A DNA stretch of 64,000 nt, taken from the NCBI GenBank assembly GCA_002189035.1, contig NEEC01000002.1, positions 5,417,001 through 5,481,000 of the forward strand, in the 5' to 3' direction. This DNA comes from Utricularia gibba. Taxonomy: Eukaryota; Streptophyta; Magnoliopsida; Lamiales; Lentibulariaceae. The notes beneath the pieces are model-generated. The model was given only the letters and a program-made list of their open reading frames with translations. It was not told the origin of the DNA and searched no databases. Position 1 is the stretch's first letter. Every line of letters begins with the position of its first letter. Positions 36,496 through 48,713 of the stretch are shown one piece after another. Both the position numbers and the translations under genes were made by a program.

Positions 36496-39112
36496 TGTAG
36501 GTTATATTGCAAATATTTCTTAATGACACCAAATTCACAATATTTGATTCTATATGAAATCTATGATTTCATCACCATCAATTTTTTTCATTAAAATATA
36601 ATATTATGTAACAATATAATAGATACAATTTTTTTCATAATTTCACTTCTACCTATGAAAAGAATTTGACCAATACATATATTGAGGATTACAACTAGAT
36701 AGTTTATATATAATTTTCACTGATATTATGTATAATGTGTGGATTTTTGCTCATGTACATTCTAACTAACTTATAAATAATATGAGCAAAAATCCACAAA
36801 TTAGTGTGGGGTTGTATCAACATCACGTGTCAAAAATTACAACCATTTGATGGAAATGATCTATTGCATATATGTGAAAACTCATTAGTGTCTAATAAAC
36901 ATATTACTTGGATAATATTCCATGACAGAGTACAATATAAGATAAATTTATTTTTCACATACTCAATGAATTTTAAATTCTACCATCATATATGACTTAA
37001 TCCATTTAATTTTCAAATTTGGTGGTATGACTACAAAATATGCTAAGATGAACAAAGGAGGTGTTATTTGTCACTTATATACATTGTCAAAGTATAGTGC
37101 TCACATACCTTAATCATCATAGCATACCTTAGTTAACCATACTTTAAATAACTATAGTCAACATTTAATAAAAAAATACTTTGTAGATAGGGCAATCATT
37201 GCTCATGGGATAGTTCTACATCAAATAAAGTTTACATAAACAATTAAAGAACTCATTTTGATGGACTCTAATAACATTAGTAGCATATGAGTTAGAGATC
37301 ACAATAAAGACATGACGACAACCTCTATATCATTTAAGTATAAGTGGCATATACATTTTTCAAGTGTGTTGTTTATATATGAATAGAACCTATATATATT
37401 TGTATATTTTTTTATATAACAAGTGTTGATACAAAATCAATGTAAAATTATATTTTTTTTATTAAAAATAAAAAATTCATGCTTTTGAAATGGACATTGT
37501 TTATGTAATTCACATCAGTTTATAATTTTTTTGTTAATATTATTTATAAATATGTTAAATGATTAATAAATTTATTATAAAATTAAAATTTTACAATATT
37601 AAATACAATGATTTTGAAATTTTATATATTTATAACATTATTGTAGATTCAATATGTATAAAATTATATTAATTTAATGAATGAAAGTATTTTAAATTTT
37701 TATTTATTGGCATCTTTTGTAAAGTTATATATTTAAACTTGTATTTGAATTTTTTTGTAAATATAATTATTTATTTTTTATTATATGAAATATAGTAATA
37801 TATATTATATAAAAAATATTACAAGTATTTAATAAATAAATAGATAAAATAGGGTTATTTTGTTAATGATTATATAATACGATTTTTTGACTAATAAAAT
37901 TTTATTTTTGTAAAAAGTTCCTTGCATTCTTGACAAAGATAGCAATAGATGATGTTGATACTCTCTTTGTGTAGTTATTTGAACAATGGATGAGAAGTTG
38001 GGTAAAAAAAGAAAATGAAATATAATGTTTTAGTAATGAACTATTTTTAATTAAATAAATTAAAATTTAAAATATTTATAAACTAAAATATTATTTAAAG
38101 AAATTTAACTCATTATTCAATGTAATCATGAATTTAAGAATCAATCTAACCTCATTTTGAATCTATAATTTTAAAACATTGGTATAAATATTAGTGATTG
38201 AATAATCGACATAAATTAATAATTTTAAAAAAATTAACATATTTTTTCATATTTCACGACATAAATGTAATGTAATTAATGATCAAATATATATTAACTA
38301 ATTTGTCCTAAAGTTGCGTACCCTATAAATTGAACTGTCGCATTTAACTTCTATCATTCGTTCCTTTTGCATCTTCCTGCCTGGCCCAACCTATGATGAC
38401 GTTAGGTGGGTCCGAGTCCACGTCACACTTCAGTTTGTCATAGGGACCCACCTGTACGGGCACACACACCCCCCCCCCCCCCCCCCCCTCTACGATTTGC
38501 CATTTGCTATGAAATGAAAACAAAATCGGTTTATTTTATTCTTTTTAAACACAAAAAAATCCCAATGAATTTGAAATGTTTAACATCAACTTGAAATTAA
38601 TATTTTTTAAAAAAAATTATTCAAATTATTTGTGTGTGAAATTGCAAAAAATTTATATATATTTAGGAGGGCGTCGGGGGCGGTATGGTTTTGGGGGATC
38701 CCCAACGGTAACATGTGATTTTGGCAGCTTCTACAGGGGCATTTTGGAGATACCATTGAAAATCCAACGGTCCAAATATCAATTTCTCATTACATGTTAA
38801 AAAGCGAATCCCCCCTGGGAAAGCTCTCCAACACAAATCTTTCTTCTCCTCTTTCACTTTTTGTTGTTCTGGGTTCAACCTTCACTTGCTTTTCTACTCT
38901 TCTTTCACAACTCTGAGTTGTTTACACGTCATTCAGGTGAAGAAAGCAATAGTTGCTGTCCCCCTGTTTTTTTTTTTCCTTTTCTTGACTTTTGCTTTGT
39001 TGTTAAGGCAGGGGAAGTGGGGGTTCTTGACTTTTTATCCCCATGGATTTGCTTTTGCTGATTTAATGTTTCTTTTGAATGAGAATTTCGGGGAATGTGT
39101 GTAGATTGAGTG
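36496..39112. other. AT-rich desert and NAT promoter/5' leader
   Basis: 36500-38330 is very AT-rich without supportable genes. 38340-39112 is the likely promoter and leader of the transporter gene; an untranslated exon with donor CAGGTGAAG near 38934 is possible. Confidence 0.45.
38469..38488. repeat. Run of 20 C
   Basis: An uninterrupted poly-C run preceded by CACACACA, about 620 bp upstream of the transporter start codon. Confidence 0.9.
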
Positions 39113-42088
39113 ATGGCTGCACCAGCACCTAAACCGGAGGAAGTAAGCCACCCACCAATGGAACAGCTTCAAGGATTAGAATATTGCATTAATTCAAATC
39201 CTTCTTGGGGTACGTATGATAATTGTGGCGTTTATTGTATTTTTTTTGGTGCAGTGGATTCATTAGTTCTGTTTTAATGGTTCCTGAATGTGGCACAGCT
39301 GAGGCAGTGGCGCTTGGATTTCAGCATTATGTGTTAGCACTGGGAACTGCGGTGATGATTCCTTCGTTTTTAGTCCCGTTAATGGGTGGGAATGATGTAA
39401 GATAGCTCGACTTTTGGTCTTTTATTTTTTTGTGGGGGTGCTTCACGTTGATGAACATTATTCTTTATTAATCTTTGGATAATGGAGTTTGTGTTGTTTG
39501 TTATCAGAAAGACAAGGCCAGAGTAGTGCAGACTTTGTTATTTGTTGAAGGGATAAATACACTTGTCCAGACATTGTTTGGCAGCAGATTGCCTACTGTT
39601 ATTGGAGGATCATGGGCATTCGTAATTCCGATAATTTCGATCATCCATGACCCATCCTTTCAGGGAATCACCGACCCTCAGACGGTATGGAGCGTCTGTA
39701 CATGGTCCCTCTTATTACTTTTCATCAGCTCGCTAAATGGATTCTGCATTGATTAAAAAAGAATAAAAGGTGATATGAGCAGCATTTGTAGTATATTCGT
39801 TCCCATATTTCTTGTTTTTATGTAGAGGTTTCGAAGCACAATGCAAGCAATACAAGGTGCACTTATAGTGGCTTCAAGTCTTCAAATAATATTGGGTTAC
39901 AGCCAGATATGGGCCATATGTTCCAGGTATGGACAGCTTTTCGGTGGGATAAGGCCGATATATCATGATGATGATCAGAGTGAATCAATAGGTGATACTG
40001 TAGCTTTCATGTATATCTCACAGGTTTTTCAGCCCACTGGGAATGGTTCCAGTGATTTCTTTGGTAGGACTTGGCCTTTTTGATAGGGGCTTCCCCGTGG
40101 TAAGTGGAAAATTGCGTGCATAAGTTAATAAATAGATTGGATACTAACAGAAAAAGTGTATTTTTTTTTTCTGCTGTGGATCATCATCAGGTTGGACGAT
40201 GCGTGGAAACCGGTGTTCCAATGCTTATCGTGTTCGTTGTATTGTCCCAGGTGGTATCAGTGAACCTAGATGCTTTATATAAACAGCATGGAACTAAGCC
40301 CTACTGTTGTTTTGCAGTATCTGAAGTTTACCCAGTTGAGAAAAGTCCCCATCCTTCAGAGATTCGCCCTTCTCATCTCTGTTGCTATTATATGGACTTA
40401 TGCAGAGATCTTAACATCAAGTGGGGCGTACAAGCACCGCCCCGAGCTAACACAGAGAAACTGCTGCACAAATAAAGCTCATCTCATTTCAGCTGCACCA
40501 TGGTGAACTAATCTTTCGATTTTCTGTCCTTATGTGGATGATTATAACCAAATATAATCCTCTCCTCTCCTCTTGAAACAGGATAAGAGTCCCGTATCCA
40601 CTTCAGTGGGGTGCACCTAAATTTGATGGCGGCCATGCATTTGGAATGATGTCTGCTGTGATAGTATCAATGATTGAGGTAAAAAAAGATGATGAAAATC
40701 CCAATTCCAAGTTAGCTTGTCATGTTTTTGGAGTGAATATTTCAATGAAGTTCTGCCTTCTGCAGTCAACGGGAGCATATAATGCTGCAGCTCGTTTTGC
40801 AAGTGCCACGCCACCACCTGCTCATGTTCTTAGCCGTGGAATCGGGTGGCAGGTTCGGAATTGATAGGAGGAATAAAGCATCAGTTTCTGTTCAAGTGAA
40901 GGCTTTTTATCTAATAAGTTCAACATATTTCTGTGTTTGGACAGGGCATTGGCATCCTTTTGGATGGACTATTTGGAACCTCTACAGGGTCTACTGTCTC
41001 AGTGTAAGTTCTGGTTTATAATCTGCTTGATAAGTTGGATAGTAAAATGAGGCATGATAAAATACATTTTCTATATATAACTATTTTCATTAAAAAAATG
41101 TTTACTCATATTTCTAGCCTAAAACAAGGTATAGGAAAAAACAATACTTTTTCCATGTTCAGTTTGGTTGGTATAGTTTTGTAGGACAATAGAAGCATAA
41201 AATTCTATTTGTTCAATTCAAAATTAGAACTTCTTGTAAAAACCATTTTTTTATGTGTTTGGTTGGTATAGTTTTATGCCTGGGAATGCATTAACTTAAT
41301 GCAAAGGCATGTTCTTGTGTTAAGCAGGGAAAATATTGGTCTGCTTGGAAGCACTAGTGTTGGCAGTCGTCGAGTGATTCAAATTTCTGCCGGTTTTATG
41401 ATCTTCTTCTCAATCTTAGGTAAATCAGTTTGAAAGAAAGCATGCATTTTACCAGCATGCTACTAACCTGTGTTTATATCCCACTTCGTAGGAAAATTTG
41501 GAGCATTGTTTGCATCCATTCCCTTCACTGTATTCGCTGCTGTATACTGTGTGATGTTCGGCCTAGTTGGTATGCGCTGTTGCTGGTTACTCAGTGATCA
41601 TCTCTTTCTGTTGATGCTAAGATACTTTAGTGGTTTTTCCAGCTTCCCTGGGGCTTTCATTTCTACAGTTCACAAACATGAACTCAATGAGAAACCTCTT
41701 CATCACGGGTGTCTCTCTTTTCCTCGGTTTGTCAATTCCTCAGTACTTCAGGGAGTACACGATGACTGCTTTTCATGGCCCGGCACATACAGCAGCTGGA
41801 TGGGTGAGCCTATCCAATGCAGTGAAATAACCAACATAAGTGAAATGTTAACTTACAAGTTTTCTTCTTGTGCAGTTTAATGACTTCTTAAACACTGTAT
41901 TTACCTCCTCCCCAACTGTCGCGTTGATCGTTGCCGTGATCCTTGATAACACGCTCGATGTTAAGGAGAGTGCCAATGATCGGGGAATGCCATGGTGGGC
42001 CAAGTTCAGATCTTTCAAAGCAGACAGCCGAAATGATGAATTCTACTCCCTCCCATTCAACCTTGATAGATTCTTCCCTCCATCATAA
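39113..42088 (+). CDS. Nucleobase-ascorbate transporter (NAT1/2/3-like)
   Basis: Membrane transporter of the NAT/NCS2 family; plant members are taken to move nucleobases such as xanthine and uric acid with protons. Fourteen exons: 39113-39209, 39299-39396, 39508-39684, 39826-39926, 40024-40099, 40191-40250, 40318-40502, 40582-40678, 40766-40852, 40945-41003, 41328-41419, 41492-41569, 41643-41803 and 41876-42088. All phases close, giving 526 residues, the usual size. Hallmarks are the QH pair in TM1 (GFQHY, residues 39-43) and the NAT signature ENIGLLGST (347-355). The N terminus PKPEEVSHPPMEQLQG and the end LPFNLDRFFPPS place it in the NAT1-3 clade rather than the NAT5-8 clade. About 12-14 hydrophobic segments. 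No damage seen. Confidence 0.93.
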
Positions 42089-42416
42089 TCACCTCGTGGA
42101 AGGTACACAATGAAGGTACTTTTTACTTAATGATTGTAAAAATCAACCTGGGCCATGCTCCCTGGTCCAAGTAAAAAAAAGATGTACTAATTTTTATGAT
42201 CCATGGTTTCAATTAGACCGCTTGTCTCCCTGAGAGTTATTATTGTGATCTTTGAAACTTTCATATTTGTTCATGTTTGGCTTCTGCTGATCAGTAAATT
42301 TAGATGAAAGCCTCCTCTTTAGTAGTTGGTTCATATGGTGGGTGCACTTGGATCTGAGTTTTTGACAGAGATGCAAAAATATAACATTGAAACAAAGCAT
42401 GAGCTGCAGTAGATGC

Positions 42417-44770
42417 CTATTGATTCTTGCACATGCACTCGTTGCAATGTGGGTGTCGATATATGCTTTTTCCTAATGCTCTTTTATGTGGTCTTTGGTC
42501 TTCGTCTATCATTTTTCTTGTTCTTTCTTGAAATGTATGCCAACTGATGCTATTACTTTCTTGCAAGATTGCAGCCAGCCTCCTCTTGTTTGGCCTCACT
42601 GTCGGAGCATTACCTCCTCCATAATATGTCCGAAAACCAGAAACCAAGGATGAGAGTTGGCTTCCCGAGTCTGTTATGGCGAATACATCAGAAGCAGCAC
42701 AAGCTATGAAGTCCAATGCTGCAAGCTGCATCAGAACATTCTTTAATCTTTAGATATCTGATGAGCTGAGAATCATATCCTGTACCTTTTATATTTTTCC
42801 ATAGTGAAGTTTCTTTCTTTTTTGTAAGTTTCGCTATGGTCATGCACATGAGACCTCTATCTAGAATGCAGATTAAATACCTGAGATGAAAAATTTCTGA
42901 ATGGAGCAAGTTCACTTCTGGAGAGGAGATTCTCTTTTGTTATAAGATTGGGGTAAATGCTAATGAGAGGTTGCATCCTCAGTTGTCCGCCGTAGATTTC
43001 AGAACCAGCAAGATAGATGTTTGTCTTGCCATCAAATCCAAGGGCAGCAAGAACTAGAGCTGCTTCTTCTGGTGTCAAGGGGCATCTTCCCATTCTTCTG
43101 AGTTCTGTAGGAGAAAGAAGCCTGGTTTTCTTCAAGCGCTCAAGAAGCAAAGGAAAATGCTCTTTCCTGTAAGCTTGGAGTTCCATTTTCTCTGTCTCAC
43201 CACCTCCGAAATCACACATTGAATACGCCACCATATCGATTTCGAATCTTAGGTGCAATGCTATGTATGTTGAGGGGCTTGTTTCATTAAGGTTTCCAAG
43301 AGGAATATCCTGCATAATGTAGCTCCCAAGTAGCTGCTCTTCCACCATGCTTCTACTTTTGCTGTATTTTCTCAACCTTCCCAGCAACAGAGAACCTCCT
43401 TTCTGGATTTTTTCTGAAAACTTCAATGCATGGAAGTTGCATTTACATCTTAGTTTCTGAAGTTCATTTGGCAGGGGATCGAATCCTAGGCGATTCCCAT
43501 ATCCAAGAAAGTGAACTATTCCATTACGTGATAAAACAGGAAGTACTTTGTTCATGTACTCATCCGGAGTTGCCTCTTTTGAAAGATCTGCATCAGTTAT
43601 CTGAGAAAAAAACACACACACATCATTCAGTCTCTTTGATGCACTTGTTCACCAGACACTGTATGCAACAAAAAGAGTCTTGTTTCAAGAGGAGGACCTA
43701 CTAAACTCCCAATGGCTTCCAGATCTAACGATCTCAGATGTACAGGAAGCTCCCTAACAACATGTACATCGTCCCTTAGCACTTCGATAAATGTTTCCTC
43801 TTGATAAATGTCGTTGAATTGGCTGTGATATGGATTGTAATTCCAGTTACAGAGACGAGCCTGCACAATAGGAGAAGTAACAATGCACATTACCTTGGAT
43901 CCCTCCATACATTGCTGTAAAGAAACCTTGGAGTCACTAATGTAGCATTCAGCAAAGCAGCAACAGCAACTGCATTGCAGACCTGCACATCACATGAACA
44001 ACTTCCAAAACAAGTGCTCTCAGGTGGCGGCTATGGAATGAGAAAGCCTACTACTTACAGCAACTCTCTGCTGGTTTAATCCTCCATTTGCACTCACCAC
44101 AATGTACCTTGTTTCATTGTTGTTAGATACCTGATTGGAACTTTTTCTACAAAAGAAGGCACAAACTGCAATGAGAATGCTCTGAGTAGGAAGAAGGTGG
44201 TTGTTTGTTTACCTTTTGGCAATATTTGGTGAACAAGGCTTCCAGATGGATGAAGCCTTAAATGATTCCTTCCAGAAGAGCACATTCTGTTCTGACCCTC
44301 TCTGTATTTGCAGACAACAAACATAGCATCAATCTTGTTAACTGTCCAAACTGATGCATGGTATGTGCAACATCATCATACCTTTTGCCGAGCTAGAGAC
44401 AGCGAAGCCATGCGCAGCAGTGAAGGATACAACACGATGTTGTTCCTCACTTCATGATTATGCGTTGCTTCTACATCCTACAGACACTTCCGGGGAAATA
44501 GTGAGCCAGGAAATACAGAGGATTACAGAGATGACACGTCAAGATTAGTACCCTTTGGGAGGGAACGATCTTCTGATCAAAATGGGAATACACTAAATGA
44601 TCTAAAACCAGAAAGCATCCCATCAACAAGAGTGCCAACATGGAAGTTCTGATGTTCCTTAGAAGCCACCCTGGTACTCCACTTTTATCAGCACAAGCTC
44701 CTTTTCGACTCTTGATGTGGTTTCGAGTGCACGAATCCACTTTTGACTTTGGAGATGGAAGCTTTTTCAT
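42417..44770 (-). CDS. O-fucosyltransferase family protein (GT106-like, plant)
   Basis: Predicted Golgi glycosyltransferase of the plant O-fucosyltransferase-like family (formerly DUF246). Seven exons on the minus strand: 44552-44770, 44213-44301, 44059-44140, 43894-43982, 43702-43822, 42881-43600 and 42417-42725; phases close to 542 residues. A type II membrane anchor (TSMLALLLMGCFLVLDHLVY) follows a basic cytosolic N terminus starting MKKLPSPKSK. Family blocks: ANGGLNQQRVAVCNAVAVA (GDP-fucose site), ALHLRFEIDMVAYSMC, YLAGSEIYGG and LAALDFIACAASDVFAIT with the acidic pair typical of the C-terminal donor site. The substrate is unknown. The short exons 2 and 3 are the least certain part. Confidence 0.9.
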
Positions 44771-46868
44771 TTCTCCTCCCACAACTAGCTTGGCTTTGCA
44801 ATTGACGAATATGAGAACAGGCACGAGGGAGTGGTTCGGATATCAGAAAGGAAAAATATGTAGATAGTGGTGCTGCGAAGAGGCCATCAAGCAATCAGGA
44901 AGCTTCATAAGAAAGGCAAGCAACTTCTTTGATTATGTTGAACAAGATGCTGCAACCAGAAACGGCCTTCTTTTCACCTACTCTGCCACCAAAATTCGAG
45001 AAAGAAAGGACAACCATAAGCACATAGGAAGCAAGAATCTGTGAACCTGCCCATTCTGATCGAACCAACTGATGTTCATTTGGTGAAAACTTTTTCCGTT
45101 TTTTCTGGTCAACCATAGGGTAGTTACAAAAATTAATACATCTAATTCGAAACCCAACAACAAGACAAAACGTTGACATTCTCTTCTCTGTTCTCTGTTT
45201 TTTTTTTTTTTTTGTTTATTTTGTACTCTAACTGGTAGTTCATGAATTGCAGTATAAGACCACTGCAGTTAGATTTGAATCAAGAAATATCTCACATTTA
45301 CAGTGCGGTAAAAATGAATCAAGTTTATGGGTAGGTAAACACAAGAACACACAGGCAAATAGAAATTTTTAAGGCCAAATTTGATAGGATTGTTTACACA
45401 TTGTCTAATACATGTTTTATTTGGTTTATTAAAAATTTCTATCAATATTTTAAATATATCTATTAAATATGATAATATTTTTAACAAATATTTATAAAAT
45501 CTATTTATGGCATATATTTTGAATTATAATCACATAACACATCTTTATTTAATAAAAATAATGTAAATACAATGTTAATTAACATATCTTACCAATGGCA
45601 TGCTGAATAATTAGTCAATTGATGTAACATAGAGAGCAATGTCACACAAAAGATCATCTATTTTTCAAAATTAGACTAGTTATATGTCAAGTACTGTGGC
45701 ATTCCTTGCTGTTTACAAAAATGACACAATTAATCTCCATTAACATAATTGGTTTATACTATTTGACATATTTGATAAAATTAATTCACAATATTTTTAA
45801 TCCTTACTCTTTGAATATTACGTATAACTGATCCCGCTATTTTAAAACGGACATATTAATTTATCATTGTTTTATTATATGATAAAATTGATTCTTAAAT
45901 TAAATTCACATCATACATCCTTATAGATAATAAATTGATCTTTATAATCAAATCTTAATTTTCATATTAAATATTATTGCACAACTGTCATGGACCATCA
46001 CCGACCACCATCCACCCGCTACGTGTCACCCCGCCCGTGCACGCGGTGGGCACGCGACGAGGGTGGGTGGTGATCAACGGCGTGGTTGATGATCATATTT
46101 AGGAAAAAAAATTAAAATTTAATTATAGATATCAAATTTATCATTATTATAATAATGAATATTATTTATAGGTTGGGGGTTTTTTAAGTTCACTCTAAAT
46201 TATACTTTGTAATTAAATCCTCAAATTTCAAAATTATGTTATCAAAACTAATTAATTTTTATTCTAACCTCATTATAATGATGCATCATATAAGATGTGA
46301 ATATGAATATCATATAACCATTATCATTTTAAATCATTGGAGATGCAAACACGATATAACATTAATAAAGATATCATTCGATTTATCAAATTTCAAAAGT
46401 CGTATCACAAAATTTTGTTAAGTTCAAAATCAGAACAAATTCATAGTGCTATAAACTGGTTTACTTTTTAAAAATTTTAAAAAATGTTTGAATCTTTATT
46501 GTAGTTTTTAATAGCTTGAAATATTTTTTTAATTTTAAAACTTGAGGTTAAACTATTGAAATTTGAAGTGTTTTTCTTATAATTTTTTAATTATTTATGT
46601 TAAATTATTTATCCAAATATCAAATTTTAAAATTGTGAAAAAATGATTTTGCATGATTTTGAAATAATGAAAATGAATTATAAATATTTTGTTAAATAGT
46701 AATGATGATCATTAATATTTTTAGGAACTAATTATGTTATTTTGATAAAAATTAAAGAGTATTCATGCAACTGTTTTTTTAGTTATTTAAAAAAACAAAA
46801 AAATCTGTAAAATTGTATTAATTGTTATATTGTAAGTAAGATTTGGGGTTGTGAGGATGAAAGGAGGA
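44771..46868. other. OFUT 5' leader and AT-rich spacer
   Basis: 44771-45230 is probably the promoter and 5' leader of the O-fucosyltransferase gene; a T15-T16 run sits near 45199. From 45270 to 46868 the DNA is AT-rich except for one GC-rich island near 45985-46090. No gene is supportable. Confidence 0.45.
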
Positions 46869-48091
46869 TTATTTGCAGCATTTGGACAAACAAACCAAGA
46901 AAACAATCAGAAACGCTATAACTGAAAGTCCAATTGCAACCCCAACGACAACCTTTCTCTGCCCACTCGCGTGCTTCTTCTGCTCTACGCTGCCATCCTC
47001 ATCCGCGTCTAACTCATCGTAAGCCGGCGAGGGCGACGGCGGCGGCGAACGAGGCATCCCGTTCTCGTCGCAGGGGGCGATTCCCAGCTTCCCATTTGGC
47101 CCCAGAATCGAGACGTTGTAGCAGAGATTAGAGTTTTCACCAACTCTCAGAACTTGCAGCTGTTTTATAAACGTGGGGTTGAACGGCAAGATCCCCTGGA
47201 AATTGTTCCTCTCCAGATTCAGATATCTCAGTTTCTTCATATTGCTTATGAAGTTGGGGACCTTCCCGTCGAGCTGATTGGAGCCCAGATCAAGACGGGT
47301 TAGCTGCGACAGGGAAGATAGAGAATCTGGGATAGGCCCTGAAAGCCTGTTCGAAGCTAAGGAGAGATTCTGCAGTGACACCAAGTCTCCGATTGTAACG
47401 GGAATGGTGTCATTGAAGGAATTGGACGAGAGGTTCAGGTGAAGGAGATTCGTGAGACGGTTCATAGTGTACGGGATCTTCCCCGTCAACCGATTCCCGA
47501 CAAATCGATGAACTTGAGGTTGGGGCTCAGGTTTCTGGGGATGGCGCCTCTGAGATCGCACTGAGAGAGAGTCAGGGACTGCAGGGATTTCATTCCCTCG
47601 AGAATGATCTTGGGGCTGGAGGCGTTTACAGGGACTCCGGCGACGGTTAAATTGACGAGATTGATGAGTCTGCTTAACCAAACTCCGGTGAGCCTACGGA
47701 GGCCGCGGATGCAGGTGAAGGATTTGAGATTTTGGGTGAGCTGAAGAGGGAATCTGATGGGAGAGATGGGGGAGCTTATGAGGGCGAGTGAGGTGAGAGA
47801 TGAGAGGGACTCAAGGGCAGTGAAGGAGAGCACGACGTCCTCGGAGCAGTTGGCGAGTGTGAGGGAGAGGAGGTGGCGAAAAGGCTGGCCGTCGTCGCAG
47901 ATTTCAGGGGGAATGCAGAGGCTGCTGTTGCCGGAGATGGGGACGTTGATGGAGCGAAGAGCTTCGAGCTGATTGGGGTCCAGCGGAGAAGGAGGAGGCG
48001 GCGGTGAGGAAACGGTTGACGCCGAGGGGAAGAAGAAGAAGAAGCAGAGGGAGAGGAGAATGTCGAATACCAGGAAAGGTGATGGCGGCAT
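46869..48091 (-). CDS. Receptor-like LRR protein, RLP55-like, one frame break
   Basis: Kinase-less LRR cell-surface protein, closest in motif order to Arabidopsis RLP55. Single exon. It has a signal peptide (residues 1-25, very hydrophobic), a Ser/Pro stretch with SPLDPNQLEALRS, a Cys-containing cap, about seven LRRs (for example LRYLNLERNNFQGILP), a Cys pair capping region (NSNLCYNVSILG, then GIAPCDENG), an acidic juxtamembrane stretch, a C-terminal transmembrane helix (VGVAIGLSVIAFLIVFLVCL) and a short tail SKCCK. The frame breaks at 47493-47495: DLSGN should continue to NRLTGKIP. One added base gives 1224 nt, exactly 408 codons. It has no kinase and probably acts with co-receptors. Confidence 0.88.
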
Positions 48092-48713
48092 TGCAGGGGA
48101 AAGGGGCTTCCGAGTCAGAAGAACTAACCGCCAGAGGCTGTCCAGTTAAGAAGCAGAATTGGGAGCGGGAGCTCCAGGTCCAGGTGGGGATATGTTGGCC
48201 TGAGGTGACAGGTGAAGAAGGCAACGCATTTTTATATTTCAGGCTCAATAAATAACCGCCTTCTTCCATCTCCATCGGAATCCTCCTCCATTAAAAGGAA
48301 TATCACGTTGTTTAACGCTTCTTCACCAACCTCACTGTTTCCGGCGACTTGAACGGCTGAGCTCCGGTGGCATTTCTCACGGACAAGTCACGTGATCCCT
48401 CACCAAATTCGCCGTCGATTCCCAAATTTCCCTGCGGATCAAATCACTGTAAAAACGAAAAGAAAGACAGAAAGCAATTGCAGTGAATGGATCCTTACTC
48501 TTTTTTGTGGAATACGCAGCGAGAAGTGAAAACGCAGCGAGCAGTGGCCCCACACGTGCAACGGAAGACGGCCGGCGTTTTCATCTGCCGGTAGCATCAA
48601 TCACGTCCGTCGCTCCCGGCGATTTTATTTTCACAAGAACGGAGTACACATGATTAGAGTTGAAGGCAGTAAAGAATATAGTAGTCATGGACAAGCAAGA
48701 CGGATTCATCTTG
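48092..48713. other. RLP55-like promoter and GIL1-like 3' flank
   Basis: Relatively GC-rich. It carries the 5' leader of the RLP55-like gene and the 3' end of the GIL1-like gene, both transcribed leftwards. No further gene seen. Confidence 0.45.
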
